Shown: positions 1 to 6,655 of the stretch, piece by piece
Layout: each line of letters begins with the position of its first letter
Numbering within the stretch: position 1 is the first letter of the stretch
Assembly (NCBI GenBank): GCA_018058125.1
Contig: JAGPCH010000041.1
Coordinates: 1 to 8,409 of the forward strand
DNA: 8,409 bases
From: Ignavibacteria bacterium
GTDB lineage: Bacteria > Bacteroidota > Ignavibacteria > Tepidaquicellales > Tepidaquicellaceae
Direction of reading: 5' to 3'
Notes under the pieces: model-generated
The model's database searches: none
What the model saw: the letters and a program-made list of their open reading frames with translations, nothing else
Told to the model about the DNA's origin: nothing
Made by a program: the position numbers and the translations under genes

Positions 1-95
1 CCCCAGGGTCTTTCAAAATCTTCGCCTGCAGTTGACAACCCTTTTTCTTCTAATTTTTTTTTGATTTGAATATGGATCTGTTCTTTTGAAAGCAT
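1..95 (-). CDS. N-terminus of a cupin / phosphoheptose-isomerase-like protein (partial, runs off left edge)
   Basis: This is an open reading frame of 31 codons plus two bases, starting with ATG at 95-93 on the minus strand and leaving the window without a stop. The peptide begins MLSKEQIHIQIKKKLEE and ends in FERPW followed by a probable Gly. A charged N-terminal helix followed by 'xxFERPWGxF' resembles the start of short cupin proteins common in Bacteroidota that databases usually label phosphoheptose or mannose-6-phosphate isomerase. That family match is from memory of the N-terminal pattern; the cupin barrel with its metal-binding histidines would lie outside the window. The gene starts 23 bases after the lhgO stop on the same strand, so co-transcription with lhgO is likely. 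No strong ribosome binding site is seen, only a purine-rich AAGAGA just before the ATG. Confidence 0.62.
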   Translation of the reverse strand, partial: MLSKEQIHIQIKKKLEEKGLSTAGEDFERPW

Positions 96-118
96 GTCTC
101 TTTTATTTTGAATTAAAT

Positions 119-1327
119 TTATTTTAATAATTTTAAAACTTTATCAGCAATGGTTTCTCCGATCGATAAAGAAGAAGTCGCTCCCGGAGAAGGGGCATTA
201 CATACGTTTATGATTTGTCCTTTTTCCTGAAAGAGAAAATCATCAATCAGACTGCCGTCGGATCTGCATGCCTGCGCTCTTACACCAGAACCTCCCTTTA
301 AAAGATCATTTTCTTTTATTTCAGGAATAAGCTTCTGTAAAGATCTTACAAATTCTTTTTTCGAAAATGAACGATAGATCTCATAAAAACCTGTCTTCCA
401 GTATTTTTTTGCAATCTTATGAAAGCCTTTGAATCCAAGTGTTGAAAATAGCTCATTAATATTAAGATCAGTTTTTTTATAACCTTCTTTTTTAAAAGCC
501 AGAACAGCATTTGGTCCGGCTTCAACTATACCATCCATTCTTCTTGTAAAATGAACTCCGAGAAAAGGAAACTCCGGATCGGGTACCGGATAGATCAGAT
601 TTTTTATTAAATGTTTTGCCTGGTTTTTTAACTGATAATACTCACCTCGAAAAGGTATAATTCTGAAATCCAATTCACTGCCTCCGTTTATCATGGATGA
701 AATCTTGTCTGAATATAAACCAGCGCATGAAACTACAGCAGAAGCATTATACTTCTCTGAAGAAGTTGTCACTTCTACAGAATTATTTAGATCAATTACG
801 TTTATGACTTCCTCATTGAATCTGATAGTTATACCTTTGCTTTGAATGATCTCCTCAAGCTTTTGAGATACAATCTTATAATCTACAATTCCTGTCTGCG
901 GAACAAGTAATCCGGCAATTCCTGTTACATGCGGTTCCGTATTTTTTATTTCTTCAGAAGTTAGTTTTTTTATTCCTTTCAGTCCGTTTTCAACTCCTCT
1001 TTGAAAAAGAACATCCAGCCGGGCAAGTTCTTTTTCATCTGCAGCAATAATTAATTTTCCGCACAAATCGTATTCTATATTATTCTCATCACAAAAATCA
1101 AGCAGCATTTTGTAACCTTTAATACAGTTTAATGCTTTGAGACTCCCGGGCTTATAATATATGCCCGAGTGAATGACTCCGCTGTTATGACCGGTCTGAT
1201 GCATAGAAACATTCAATTCTTTTTCTATCAGACCGATCTTAATAAGAGGTTTTTTTTCTATAAGTTTATATGCCGTCGCCAGACCAATTATTCCTGCACC
1301 TATTATAATTACATCGAAATTTCTCAT
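119..1327 (-). CDS. lhgO: L-2-hydroxyglutarate oxidase (FAD-dependent, DAO fold)
   Basis: The 402-residue protein matches the LhgO/YgaF family, which oxidises L-2-hydroxyglutarate to 2-oxoglutarate with FAD and, in Escherichia coli, passes electrons to the membrane quinone pool. This is metabolite repair of a by-product of promiscuous dehydrogenases, and in some bacteria part of lysine/glutarate breakdown. Visible features are an N-terminal Rossmann dinucleotide motif GAGIIG (residues 10-15), the family signature HQTGHNSG (43-50) followed by VIHSGIYYKPGSLKA, the late motif RAQACRSDGSLIDDF, and the C-terminal FAD-contacting APSPGAT (378-384). Length is slightly below the 422 residues of the E. 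coli enzyme. The ATG at 1327-1325 lies just before the dinucleotide fold, as expected. The gene has its own upstream region after the 1398-1428 terminator and is followed by the partial cupin gene. No lysine-degradation gene is visible nearby, so a repair role is the simpler inference. Confidence 0.93.
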   Translation of the reverse strand: MRNFDVIIIGAGIIGLATAYKLIEKKPLIKIGLIEKELNVSMHQTGHNSGVIHSGIYYKPGSLKALNCIKGYKMLLDFCDENNIEYDLCGKLIIAADEKELARLDVLFQRGVENGLKGIKKLTSEEIKNTEPHVTGIAGLLVPQTGIVDYKIVSQKLEEIIQSKGITIRFNEEVINVIDLNNSVEVTTSSEKYNASAVVSCAGLYSDKISSMINGGSELDFRIIPFRGEYYQLKNQAKHLIKNLIYPVPDPEFPFLGVHFTRRMDGIVEAGPNAVLAFKKEGYKKTDLNINELFSTLGFKGFHKIAKKYWKTGFYEIYRSFSKKEFVRSLQKLIPEIKENDLLKGGSGVRAQACRSDGSLIDDFLFQEKGQIINVCNAPSPGATSSLSIGETIADKVLKLLK

Positions 1328-1397
1328 TTATAAAAGAATTTAAAATACTAAACTTTAATTTAAATTTACAGATAAGTTTACTTTAACTTTAAATAAA

Positions 1398-1428
1398 AAA
1401 ACCGCCGAAAATAATTTAAGGCGGTTTT
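1398..1428 (-). terminator. Rho-independent terminator of the desaturase gene
   Basis: A perfect 9-base inverted repeat (AAAACCGCC at 1398-1406 and GGCGGTTTT at 1420-1428) encloses a 13-base AT-rich loop. Read on the minus strand, the GC stem is followed by TTTTTTTATTT, a good U-tract. It lies 33 bases past the desaturase stop codon, so it fits termination of that transcript and isolates lhgO downstream. On the plus strand the T run is only four bases, so plus-strand termination would be weaker. Confidence 0.85.
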
Positions 1429-1460
1429 AAAGATCAGAGTATACTTTGAAAAAACAGAAC

Positions 1461-2573
1461 TTAACCCATTACTTCATTCAGATCCGGAAGTTTACCGAAT
1501 CTTCTGAGAGTTTCTACATGTGAAGATAAAGCTTCTCTGAATGTGCCGTTTTCAAGATAGGGGATACCATATTCTTCTGCAGTATCTTTAACAATTGGCG
1601 CAATTTTAGGATAATGAACGTGACAAATCCTCGGAAACAAGTGATGCTCCACCTGATAATTAAGTCCGCCAAGATACCATGAAAGAATTTTATTATTTCT
1701 CGAAAAATTACATGTTGTATTTAACTGATGGATCGCCCAGTTATTTTCAATAGTTCCTTCTTTATTCGGAAGCGGATGAGTTGTACCTTCTACTGTATGC
1801 GCAAGCTGAAAAATTGTTGAAACTATTAAACTTGCAAAGAAATGCATAATAAAGAATCCCAGAAAAACTTCCCAGACAGGAATTCCAAATGCGAAAATTG
1901 GGAGCCCAAGAAAAATTGCAAAGTAAAAAAATTTTACCATCGTGATCTTAAACAAAGTTACTATTGTATAATGCTTCGATTGTGCAGCTACGCCATTATT
2001 TTTATACTGAAAAAACTGAACGAAATCCTTTAAAAAAGCCCAGTATAAGGTAAGAAAACCATACAGTCCAAATGCAAAGACATACTGTCTTTTATGAAAC
2101 GGTTTTACTTCTGAGTGCGGGGAGAATCTGAGAACTACTCTGTCATTTATGTCTTCATCCATATCTACAATATTTGTATATGTATGGTGAAGAATATTGT
2201 GCTGCATTTTCCAGTTGTCGACATATCCGCCGATCAGATTCAAAGATTGACCTACAATATAGTTTATACTTTTATTCTTCGAATATGCTCCGTGATTGGC
2301 ATCGTGCATTACGCTCATGCCGATACCGGCAAGTCCGAGTCCCATTATTAACCATAAGATAAGAGATGCCCATAAAGGCGGCTGAAATATCAATATTGCG
2401 GCAAAAGGCGCAAAATAGATCAGCATCATAGATATAGTCTTTAAGACCATTACAGAATTAGCATATTTGGATATGCTGTTTGAAGCAAAATACTCGTCCA
2501 CTCTTTCCTTCAGTACTTCAAAAAAGTTTGTCTTGTCTTTGCTTACAAATTTTACTTTACCCTTGAGTTTCAA
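1461..2573 (-). CDS. Membrane fatty-acid desaturase (linoleoyl-CoA / acyl-lipid desaturase type)
   Basis: The 370-residue integral membrane di-iron desaturase carries all three histidine boxes: HDANH (90-94), HNILHH (125-130) and QVEHH (307-311). The Gln in box three is the form typical of front-end (delta-5/6 type) desaturases. No fused cytochrome b5 domain is present, so an outside electron donor is expected. Hydrophobic segments at about 43-64, 68-90, 164-182, 210-230 and 235-258 give the usual membrane hairpins. It should introduce a double bond into phospholipid or CoA-bound acyl chains; regiospecificity cannot be read from sequence. The start is TTG (2573-2571). An in-frame TGA lies 12 codons upstream with no ATG between. 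The first internal ATG, at residue 42, would remove the conserved N-terminal segment (KFVSKDKTNFFEVLKERV) that relatives have. It diverges from radA and ends before the 1398-1428 terminator, so it is probably monocistronic. Confidence 0.9.
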   Translation of the reverse strand: MKLKGKVKFVSKDKTNFFEVLKERVDEYFASNSISKYANSVMVLKTISMMLIYFAPFAAILIFQPPLWASLILWLIMGLGLAGIGMSVMHDANHGAYSKNKSINYIVGQSLNLIGGYVDNWKMQHNILHHTYTNIVDMDEDINDRVVLRFSPHSEVKPFHKRQYVFAFGLYGFLTLYWAFLKDFVQFFQYKNNGVAAQSKHYTIVTLFKITMVKFFYFAIFLGLPIFAFGIPVWEVFLGFFIMHFFASLIVSTIFQLAHTVEGTTHPLPNKEGTIENNWAIHQLNTTCNFSRNNKILSWYLGGLNYQVEHHLFPRICHVHYPKIAPIVKDTAEEYGIPYLENGTFREALSSHVETLRRFGKLPDLNEVMG

Positions 2574-2784
2574 AAATTTATTTAGGTGTGTTTTATAGAA
2601 AATTTTACGTCAGTTAAAATAAAGAATTCAAGCCTTTTAAAAAAGCCAATAGCCTATAAAATTTCTTATTAATAGCAGTTTTATTTTATGTCATAAATTT
2701 TATTTTATCCCGGTAAATTGATTGCCTTCATAAAAAAGTATGGAATTTTTTAAAGGTTTCGATAACATTTAATCCAAGAATACT
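2574..2784. promoter_or_regulatory. Divergent intergenic region between the desaturase gene and radA
   Basis: This 211-base, very AT-rich gap must hold the promoters for both the minus-strand desaturase and plus-strand radA. No ORF with a plausible start crosses it. A TTGATT at about 2718 and a TATGGA about 15 bases further on could be a poor plus-strand promoter, but spacing and match are weak. TTAGGT at 2582-2587 repeats the hexamer found upstream of the second GntR gene; one copy is expected by chance. No hairpin or riboswitch-like structure was seen by eye. Confidence 0.4.
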
Positions 2785-4158
2785 ATGTCAAAATTAAAAT
2801 CAAAATACGTTTGTCAGAACTGCGGATTCTCATCTGTGAGATGGAGCGGAAAATGCCCGGAATGTAATAATTGGAACTCAATGTCTGAAGAACTTATAAC
2901 TCCTGAGAAAGATAAGAGAGACAGACAAAATTCGAAGTCCATATTAAAAGTAAACGAGAATAATTTCAAAGCTCTTTCTGAGATTACTTCAATTAACGAA
3001 TCAAGAACCAAAACACAAATCACCGAGCTTGACAGAGTACTTGGCGGGGGAATTGTCGATGGTTCGGTCATACTTATTGGCGGAGATCCCGGTATTGGCA
3101 AATCAACTTTAATGCTTCAGCTTGCGGAGAAAATTGATGATAAAAAAATACTGTATGTAAGCGGCGAAGAGTCAGCATCTCAGATAAAACTCAGGGCTGA
3201 CAGATTAAATTTTAACTTAAATAATTTTTTCATTCTTTCCGAAACAAATCTCGATATTATACAGGCAGTCATAGAACGTGAGAACCCTGAGATTGTAGTG
3301 GTTGATTCAATTCAAACTGTTTACAGATCTGAAATAGAAAGCGCTCCCGGAACGGTCTCTCAGCTTCGCGAATCAACAGCTTTACTTATGAATTTAGCAA
3401 AGTCAGGGAATTTTTCAGTGTTCATAGTCGGTCATATCACAAAAGAAGGAATGATTGCCGGTCCGAAAGTTCTTGAGCATATGGTAGATGTAGTTCTTCA
3501 GTTTGAAGGAGAAAGGACTCATTCTTTCCGAATTCTGCGCGGGATTAAGAACCGGTTTGGCTCAACTAATGAGATAGGGATATTTGAAATGACGGAAGCC
3601 GGACTTAAGGAGGTTTTAAATCCAAGCGAAGTTTTCCTTTCACAGAGAAATTACGGAGCTTCGGGGTGCGTGATCTCAGCTTCAATAGAAGGCACAAGAC
3701 CTGTACTTATAGAAGTTCAGGCTTTAGTCACAGGTTCAAACTACGGAATTCCTCAAAGGACTTCTATGGGGTTTGATTATAAAAAGCTGAGTATAATAGT
3801 AGCGGTGCTTGAAAAAAAACTGGGACAGTTTCTTAATAAATATGATATTTTTCTCAACATCGCCGGTGGTATCAAAATAGAAGAACCTGCAATAGATCTT
3901 GCGGTTGCTATGAGTATTTATTCATCGTTAAAAGATATACCTGTTGATTCTGAAACTGTGATACTTGGAGAAGTTGGTTTGTCGGGAGAGGTAAGAACCA
4001 TCTCTTATGCTGAAAGAAGAATTACTGAGGCTGAAAAACTTGGATTCAAAAAAATCATAATTCCTAAAGGAAATTTAAAGAATCTGAATCTTAAAAAATT
4101 CAGGATCAAAGTTGAAGGGGTTGAGAAGATCAGAGATGCAGCCGAACTGATTATTTAG
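2785..4158 (+). CDS. radA: DNA repair protein RadA (Sms), branch-migration ATPase
   Basis: The 457-residue protein has the complete RadA layout. An N-terminal C4 zinc finger has Cys10, Cys13, Cys24 and Cys27. A RecA-like ATPase core follows, with Walker A GGDPGIGKST (99-108, Lys106), a Walker B strand ending IVVVDS (Asp174) and the RadA-specific KNRFGS motif (255-260). The C-terminal part from about 280 is Lon-protease-like, containing GGIKIEEPAIDLAVA without the catalytic Ser of Lon. RadA acts in the cytoplasm during recombinational repair, driving branch migration and unwinding at D-loops alongside RecA. Length is typical and no key residue is missing. The ATG at 2785 sits seven codons before the zinc-finger motif, as in relatives. 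The TAG stop (4156-4158) lies inside the tail of the convergent GntR gene, an 8-base overlap. It appears to be a single-gene unit, divergent from the desaturase. Confidence 0.97.
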   Translation: MSKLKSKYVCQNCGFSSVRWSGKCPECNNWNSMSEELITPEKDKRDRQNSKSILKVNENNFKALSEITSINESRTKTQITELDRVLGGGIVDGSVILIGGDPGIGKSTLMLQLAEKIDDKKILYVSGEESASQIKLRADRLNFNLNNFFILSETNLDIIQAVIERENPEIVVVDSIQTVYRSEIESAPGTVSQLRESTALLMNLAKSGNFSVFIVGHITKEGMIAGPKVLEHMVDVVLQFEGERTHSFRILRGIKNRFGSTNEIGIFEMTEAGLKEVLNPSEVFLSQRNYGASGCVISASIEGTRPVLIEVQALVTGSNYGIPQRTSMGFDYKKLSIIVAVLEKKLGQFLNKYDIFLNIAGGIKIEEPAIDLAVAMSIYSSLKDIPVDSETVILGEVGLSGEVRTISYAERRITEAEKLGFKKIIIPKGNLKNLNLKKFRIKVEGVEKIRDAAELII

Positions 4159-4798
4159 AAGTTTTATTATTCTTTTTTTTAAGAGTAAGTTTTTCCACTT
4201 TTTCAAGATGCTCCTGCCAGGATTTTATTGCTTTTTCATTTTTCTTTTCCGAACAAAGTTTAAGAAAGTTTCTATGGGAAGAGGTATCGTAATTTTTAGT
4301 AATTCTTAATTCGAATATTTCATTCAGCGTTCTGATATTATGCATATAGATCTCATCGAATAATTTAAGAATGAAATTCATTTTAGAAGGTGAGTAAATT
4401 ATTTTAGCATAATCCCAGAGAAGATAACCTATCTCATTCATGTTTTCACATTTATCTATGCTGTCAAGAATATTATATGCTGTTTTATATGTCTTCTTAG
4501 TATAATTAGGAATTGCTTTTTCAAGTAATACAGGAGCAAGAAGCTTATAAAAAATCGCCATTTCCTTTATACATTCATATGAGATCTTTTTTACAAAACT
4601 TCCTCTGTTGGCAATAACTTCAATATAACCTTCACTCTGCAGGATCCGGAAAGCTTCCCTGACAGGTACCCTGCTAATGTTGAGTTTCTTTGCAATTTCA
4701 GATTCTTTTATATGCTGACCGGATTTGTATCGGGAATTTGAGATCTCCTGTCTGATAAAAGCAGCGACATCATTTACAACGGTTTTTTCTCTTTTCAT
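4151..4798 (-). CDS. GntR-family transcriptional regulator, FadR/FCD-like (paralogue 1)
   Basis: The 215-residue protein has an N-terminal GntR winged helix (about 5-72) with the recognition-helix signature SRVPVREAFRILQSEGY (42-58) and wing motif NRGSFVKK. An all-helical C-terminal domain (about 80-205) resembles the FCD effector domain. In FCD proteins the 'D..FH' segment supplies a metal-ligand His. Here the matching stretch reads D129-Y130-A131, so that His is absent, although H175 and H197 align with the two later ligands. Metal-dependent effector binding may therefore be altered, which is inference. The tail after 203 is Lys-rich. It is 46% identical and ungapped to the gene upstream of it on the same strand (47-base gap, likely co-transcribed), so the pair arose by tandem duplication. 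Its stop overlaps the radA 3' end by 8 bases. Ligand and targets cannot be inferred; no catabolic genes typical of FadR-type regulators flank it. Confidence 0.85.
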   Translation of the reverse strand: MKREKTVVNDVAAFIRQEISNSRYKSGQHIKESEIAKKLNISRVPVREAFRILQSEGYIEVIANRGSFVKKISYECIKEMAIFYKLLAPVLLEKAIPNYTKKTYKTAYNILDSIDKCENMNEIGYLLWDYAKIIYSPSKMNFILKLFDEIYMHNIRTLNEIFELRITKNYDTSSHRNFLKLCSEKKNEKAIKSWQEHLEKVEKLTLKKKNNKTSK

Positions 4799-4845
4799 TA
4801 TATAATTTTATCCCGGTTAGAAAAATCATATTTAATTACTGAAAT

Positions 4846-5472
4846 TCATTTTGGATTTACTAATTTTTCCAAAGCTGATAAAAAATCGCTCCAGTACTTT
4901 ATTGCTTCCTTAGTTTTATTTTGCTTACAGAGTTCAATAAATTTTCTGTGTGCATCGACTTTGAATTCTGCATTTTTCTCATTTTCAAAAAACTCGTTCA
5001 AAAGTCTGACACTTTGCTGGTAAATTAAATCAAATACCCTAACCATAAATTTCATACGGGACGGGGTATATATAACTGTAGCAAATTCACAAAGTAAATA
5101 TCCTATATCCTGATTATTTTCTGATTTTTCAATTTTTTCAATTATATTTTCAGCTTTCTTATAGGTCTTTTCAGTATAATTTGGGATTGCCTTTTCCAAT
5201 ACAACCGGTGCAATTAAAATATTTACTAATGTAGTTTGATTTACAAATTCCGGAGATACTTTTTTAACGTAGCATCCTTTGTTGGGTATAAATTCAAGAT
5301 ATCCTTCACTCTGTAATATTCTTAAAGATTCTCTTACCGGAACCCGGCTGACACCGAATTCGTCTGCCAGTTTTTTTTCACATAAATGATTACCCGACTT
5401 AAGAATATTTCTTGTTATCTTTTCCCTTAAATATTTCGATATTTTTTTTACGGACGTACTGTTGCCTTTCAA
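4846..5472 (-). CDS. GntR-family transcriptional regulator, FadR/FCD-like (paralogue 2, TTG start)
   Basis: The 208-residue sister of the downstream regulator aligns with it without gaps over 200 residues (93 identities by hand count). The winged helix carries SRVPVRESLRILQSEGY (42-58), nearly the same recognition helix, so the two may bind similar DNA. In the C-terminal domain the FCD metal-ligand positions are further eroded: E129-F130-A131 replaces D..FH, H175 is kept, and the last His is Phe197. A shared block, EKAIPNYT (93-100), marks the pair. The start is TTG at 5472-5470; an in-frame TAA five codons upstream excludes a longer protein and no ATG precedes the winged helix. AGGCAGG ending six bases before the TTG is a fair ribosome binding site. 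The stop is TGA. Three ACCTAA repeats 55-101 bases upstream suggest autoregulation. It is probably the first gene of a two-regulator operon. Confidence 0.85.
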   Translation of the reverse strand: MKGNSTSVKKISKYLREKITRNILKSGNHLCEKKLADEFGVSRVPVRESLRILQSEGYLEFIPNKGCYVKKVSPEFVNQTTLVNILIAPVVLEKAIPNYTEKTYKKAENIIEKIEKSENNQDIGYLLCEFATVIYTPSRMKFMVRVFDLIYQQSVRLLNEFFENEKNAEFKVDAHRKFIELCKQNKTKEAIKYWSDFLSALEKLVNPK

Positions 5473-5526
5473 AATTTGCCTGCCTTAATGTTTGAACAAA
5501 TGTAGCATTATTAATAAAAAATAAAA

Positions 5527-5613
5527 ACCTAAAATTTATACCTAAGTAAATTCCATGATATTAGTTTACCTAAAAATAAATTTTATATAACCTTTATTAA
5601 TAGTAAATTAGGC
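5527..5613. promoter_or_regulatory. Putative operator: ACCTAA repeats and an imperfect inverted repeat upstream of the GntR pair
   Basis: ACCTAA occurs at 5527-5532, 5540-5545 and 5568-5573, with an inverted near-copy (TTAGGC) at 5608-5613. Two copies overlap the arms of an imperfect inverted repeat, AAGTAAATT (5544-5552) and AGTTTACCT (5563-5571), which matches at 7 of 9 positions around a 10-base spacer. GTAAA/TTTAC half-sites resemble the GT...AC pattern of FadR-subfamily operators. The position, 55-140 bases upstream of the second regulator's TTG, suits a promoter/operator. The region is very AT-rich, so chance remains possible. Confidence 0.4.
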
Positions 5614-5774
5614 AAAGTTTAATCCATACTCCTCCCGGATTGATCTGAACGGCGATAATTACAATGACGAATGAATTTCAAAAAGTAAGAATCTATTCTG
5701 CAGAGTTCAGCGGTGAATGTCTTTCTTCAGGAAGTTATTATTATTCGATAGAAGAAATGATTTTAAACAGGTAA
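5612..5774 (+). pseudogene. Relic of a type IX secretion C-terminal sorting domain
   Basis: Two adjoining pieces in different plus-strand frames look like the start and end of a T9SS type A sorting domain. From 5621 the frame reads NPYSSRIDLNGDNYND and stops at TGA 5672-5674; this resembles the 'NPFNPSTxIxxxLP' opening. In the frame of 5664 (open from 5649) the end reads NEFQKVRIYSAEFSGE, then LSSGSYYYSIEEMILNR and TAA at 5772-5774. This resembles the family ending 'VNE...AGxYxxxFxxxxLSSGxYxYxL......KKMxLxK'. The central strands and about ten residues before the terminal EEMILNR are missing, and no host protein precedes it (TAG at 5609-5611). It could be translated as a 36-residue peptide from ATG 5664, but there is no good ribosome binding site. 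I read it as the decayed tail of a lost secreted or surface protein gene. The domain match is by eye against the remembered family pattern. Confidence 0.6.
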
Positions 5775-5838
5775 ATAAAATTATCCAGGTCAAGTAATCT
5801 GAAATTGATCCAAAATAAATGTTATTAAAAAGAATATT

Positions 5839-6636
5839 ATGTTAAAAATTTTCACAGTTGATGCTTTTACTGATAAAATGTTTTCCGGAAATCCGGCAGC
5901 TGTTTGTTTGCTTGATTCCGATATTGATGAAAAATTAATGCTCAGCATTGCCGCCGAAATGAATCTGTCAGAAACAGCATTTGTAAAAAAATTGACAGAT
6001 CAGGAAGGATTCAGCCTCAGATGGTTTACTCCGAAATCAGAAGTCGAGCTTTGCGGTCATGCTACTTTATCTGCCGCACATATTCTATGGCAGGAGAAAA
6101 TGATCCGATCTGATGAAGAAGCTGTGTTTCTAACTGTCTTTAAAGGGAAACTTACTGCCAGGAATACAGATGAAGGTATCGAGCTGAATTTTCCGGTTAA
6201 TGTACCGGCAGCGGCTGAGTCTTTTGCTGAACTTGAATCTGCACTGGGAATCAAACCTGTTAATTTGTCAGTCACAGATCATCATTATATAATTGAAATG
6301 AATTCTGAAGAAGATGTATCAAATGTAAAACCGGATTTTAAAGCTCTTGAAAAACTTGAAAAATACGGAACTATCATAACGGCTGCTGCTGAAAATAAAA
6401 ATTATGATTTTGTATCAAGATTCTTTGCGCCGGTAAAAGGCATTCCGGAAGATCCGGTAACCGGTTCAGCGCATTGCGTTCTGACTCCTTACTGGAGCAA
6501 AAAATTAAATAAGTCTTCGATGAAAGCTTTTCAGGCATCCGAAAGAGGGGGTTATTTGAAAGTTACATTGAAAGACGACAGAGTATTAATTACCGGAAAA
6601 GCTTTAACTGTCTTATCCGGTCAGTTATTTGTTTAA
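5839..6636 (+). CDS. PhzF-family isomerase/epimerase-like protein
   Basis: The 265-residue protein belongs to the PhzF superfamily, with the diaminopimelate-epimerase fold of two similar lobes. Visible motifs are the N-terminal VDAFTDKMFSGNPAAV (7-22), the catalytic acid in NLSETAFV (Glu45, the same number as in Pseudomonas PhzF), LCGHATL (71-77, His74), and the second-lobe EDPVTGSAHC (204-213). PhzF isomerises trans-2,3-dihydro-3-hydroxyanthranilate in phenazine synthesis, but most members are YddE-like proteins with unknown substrates. No other phenazine gene is visible, so a phenazine role should not be assumed. Cytoplasmic; no signal peptide. The ATG start is followed at once by the first conserved strand (LKIFTVDAF), and no Shine-Dalgarno sequence is obvious in the A-rich leader. 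It ends 19 bases before the protease gene on the same strand, so the two may be co-transcribed, though their functions show no clear link. Confidence 0.92.
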   Translation: MLKIFTVDAFTDKMFSGNPAAVCLLDSDIDEKLMLSIAAEMNLSETAFVKKLTDQEGFSLRWFTPKSEVELCGHATLSAAHILWQEKMIRSDEEAVFLTVFKGKLTARNTDEGIELNFPVNVPAAAESFAELESALGIKPVNLSVTDHHYIIEMNSEEDVSNVKPDFKALEKLEKYGTIITAAAENKNYDFVSRFFAPVKGIPEDPVTGSAHCVLTPYWSKKLNKSSMKAFQASERGGYLKVTLKDDRVLITGKALTVLSGQLFV

Positions 6637-6655
6637 ATATTAAAAAAAAACCTTA

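Noticed and set aside
1842..2362. Short plus-strand ORFs opposite the desaturase (1842-2033, 2115-2351, 2174-2362)
   Set aside because: They lie wholly antisense to a well-supported gene, have no ribosome binding site and encode low-complexity peptides without recognisable motifs.
4140..4160. The radA/GntR 3' overlap as a regulatory antisense arrangement
   Set aside because: An 8-base convergent overlap is common in compact bacterial genomes and no hairpin or other element there suggests more.
2702..4817. A shared 13-base sequence ATTTTATCCCGGT at 2702-2714 and 4805-4817, both upstream of genes
   Set aside because: One exact 13-base match is roughly what chance gives in 8.4 kb of AT-rich DNA. 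The two copies differ in orientation and distance relative to gene starts, and the flanks do not match.
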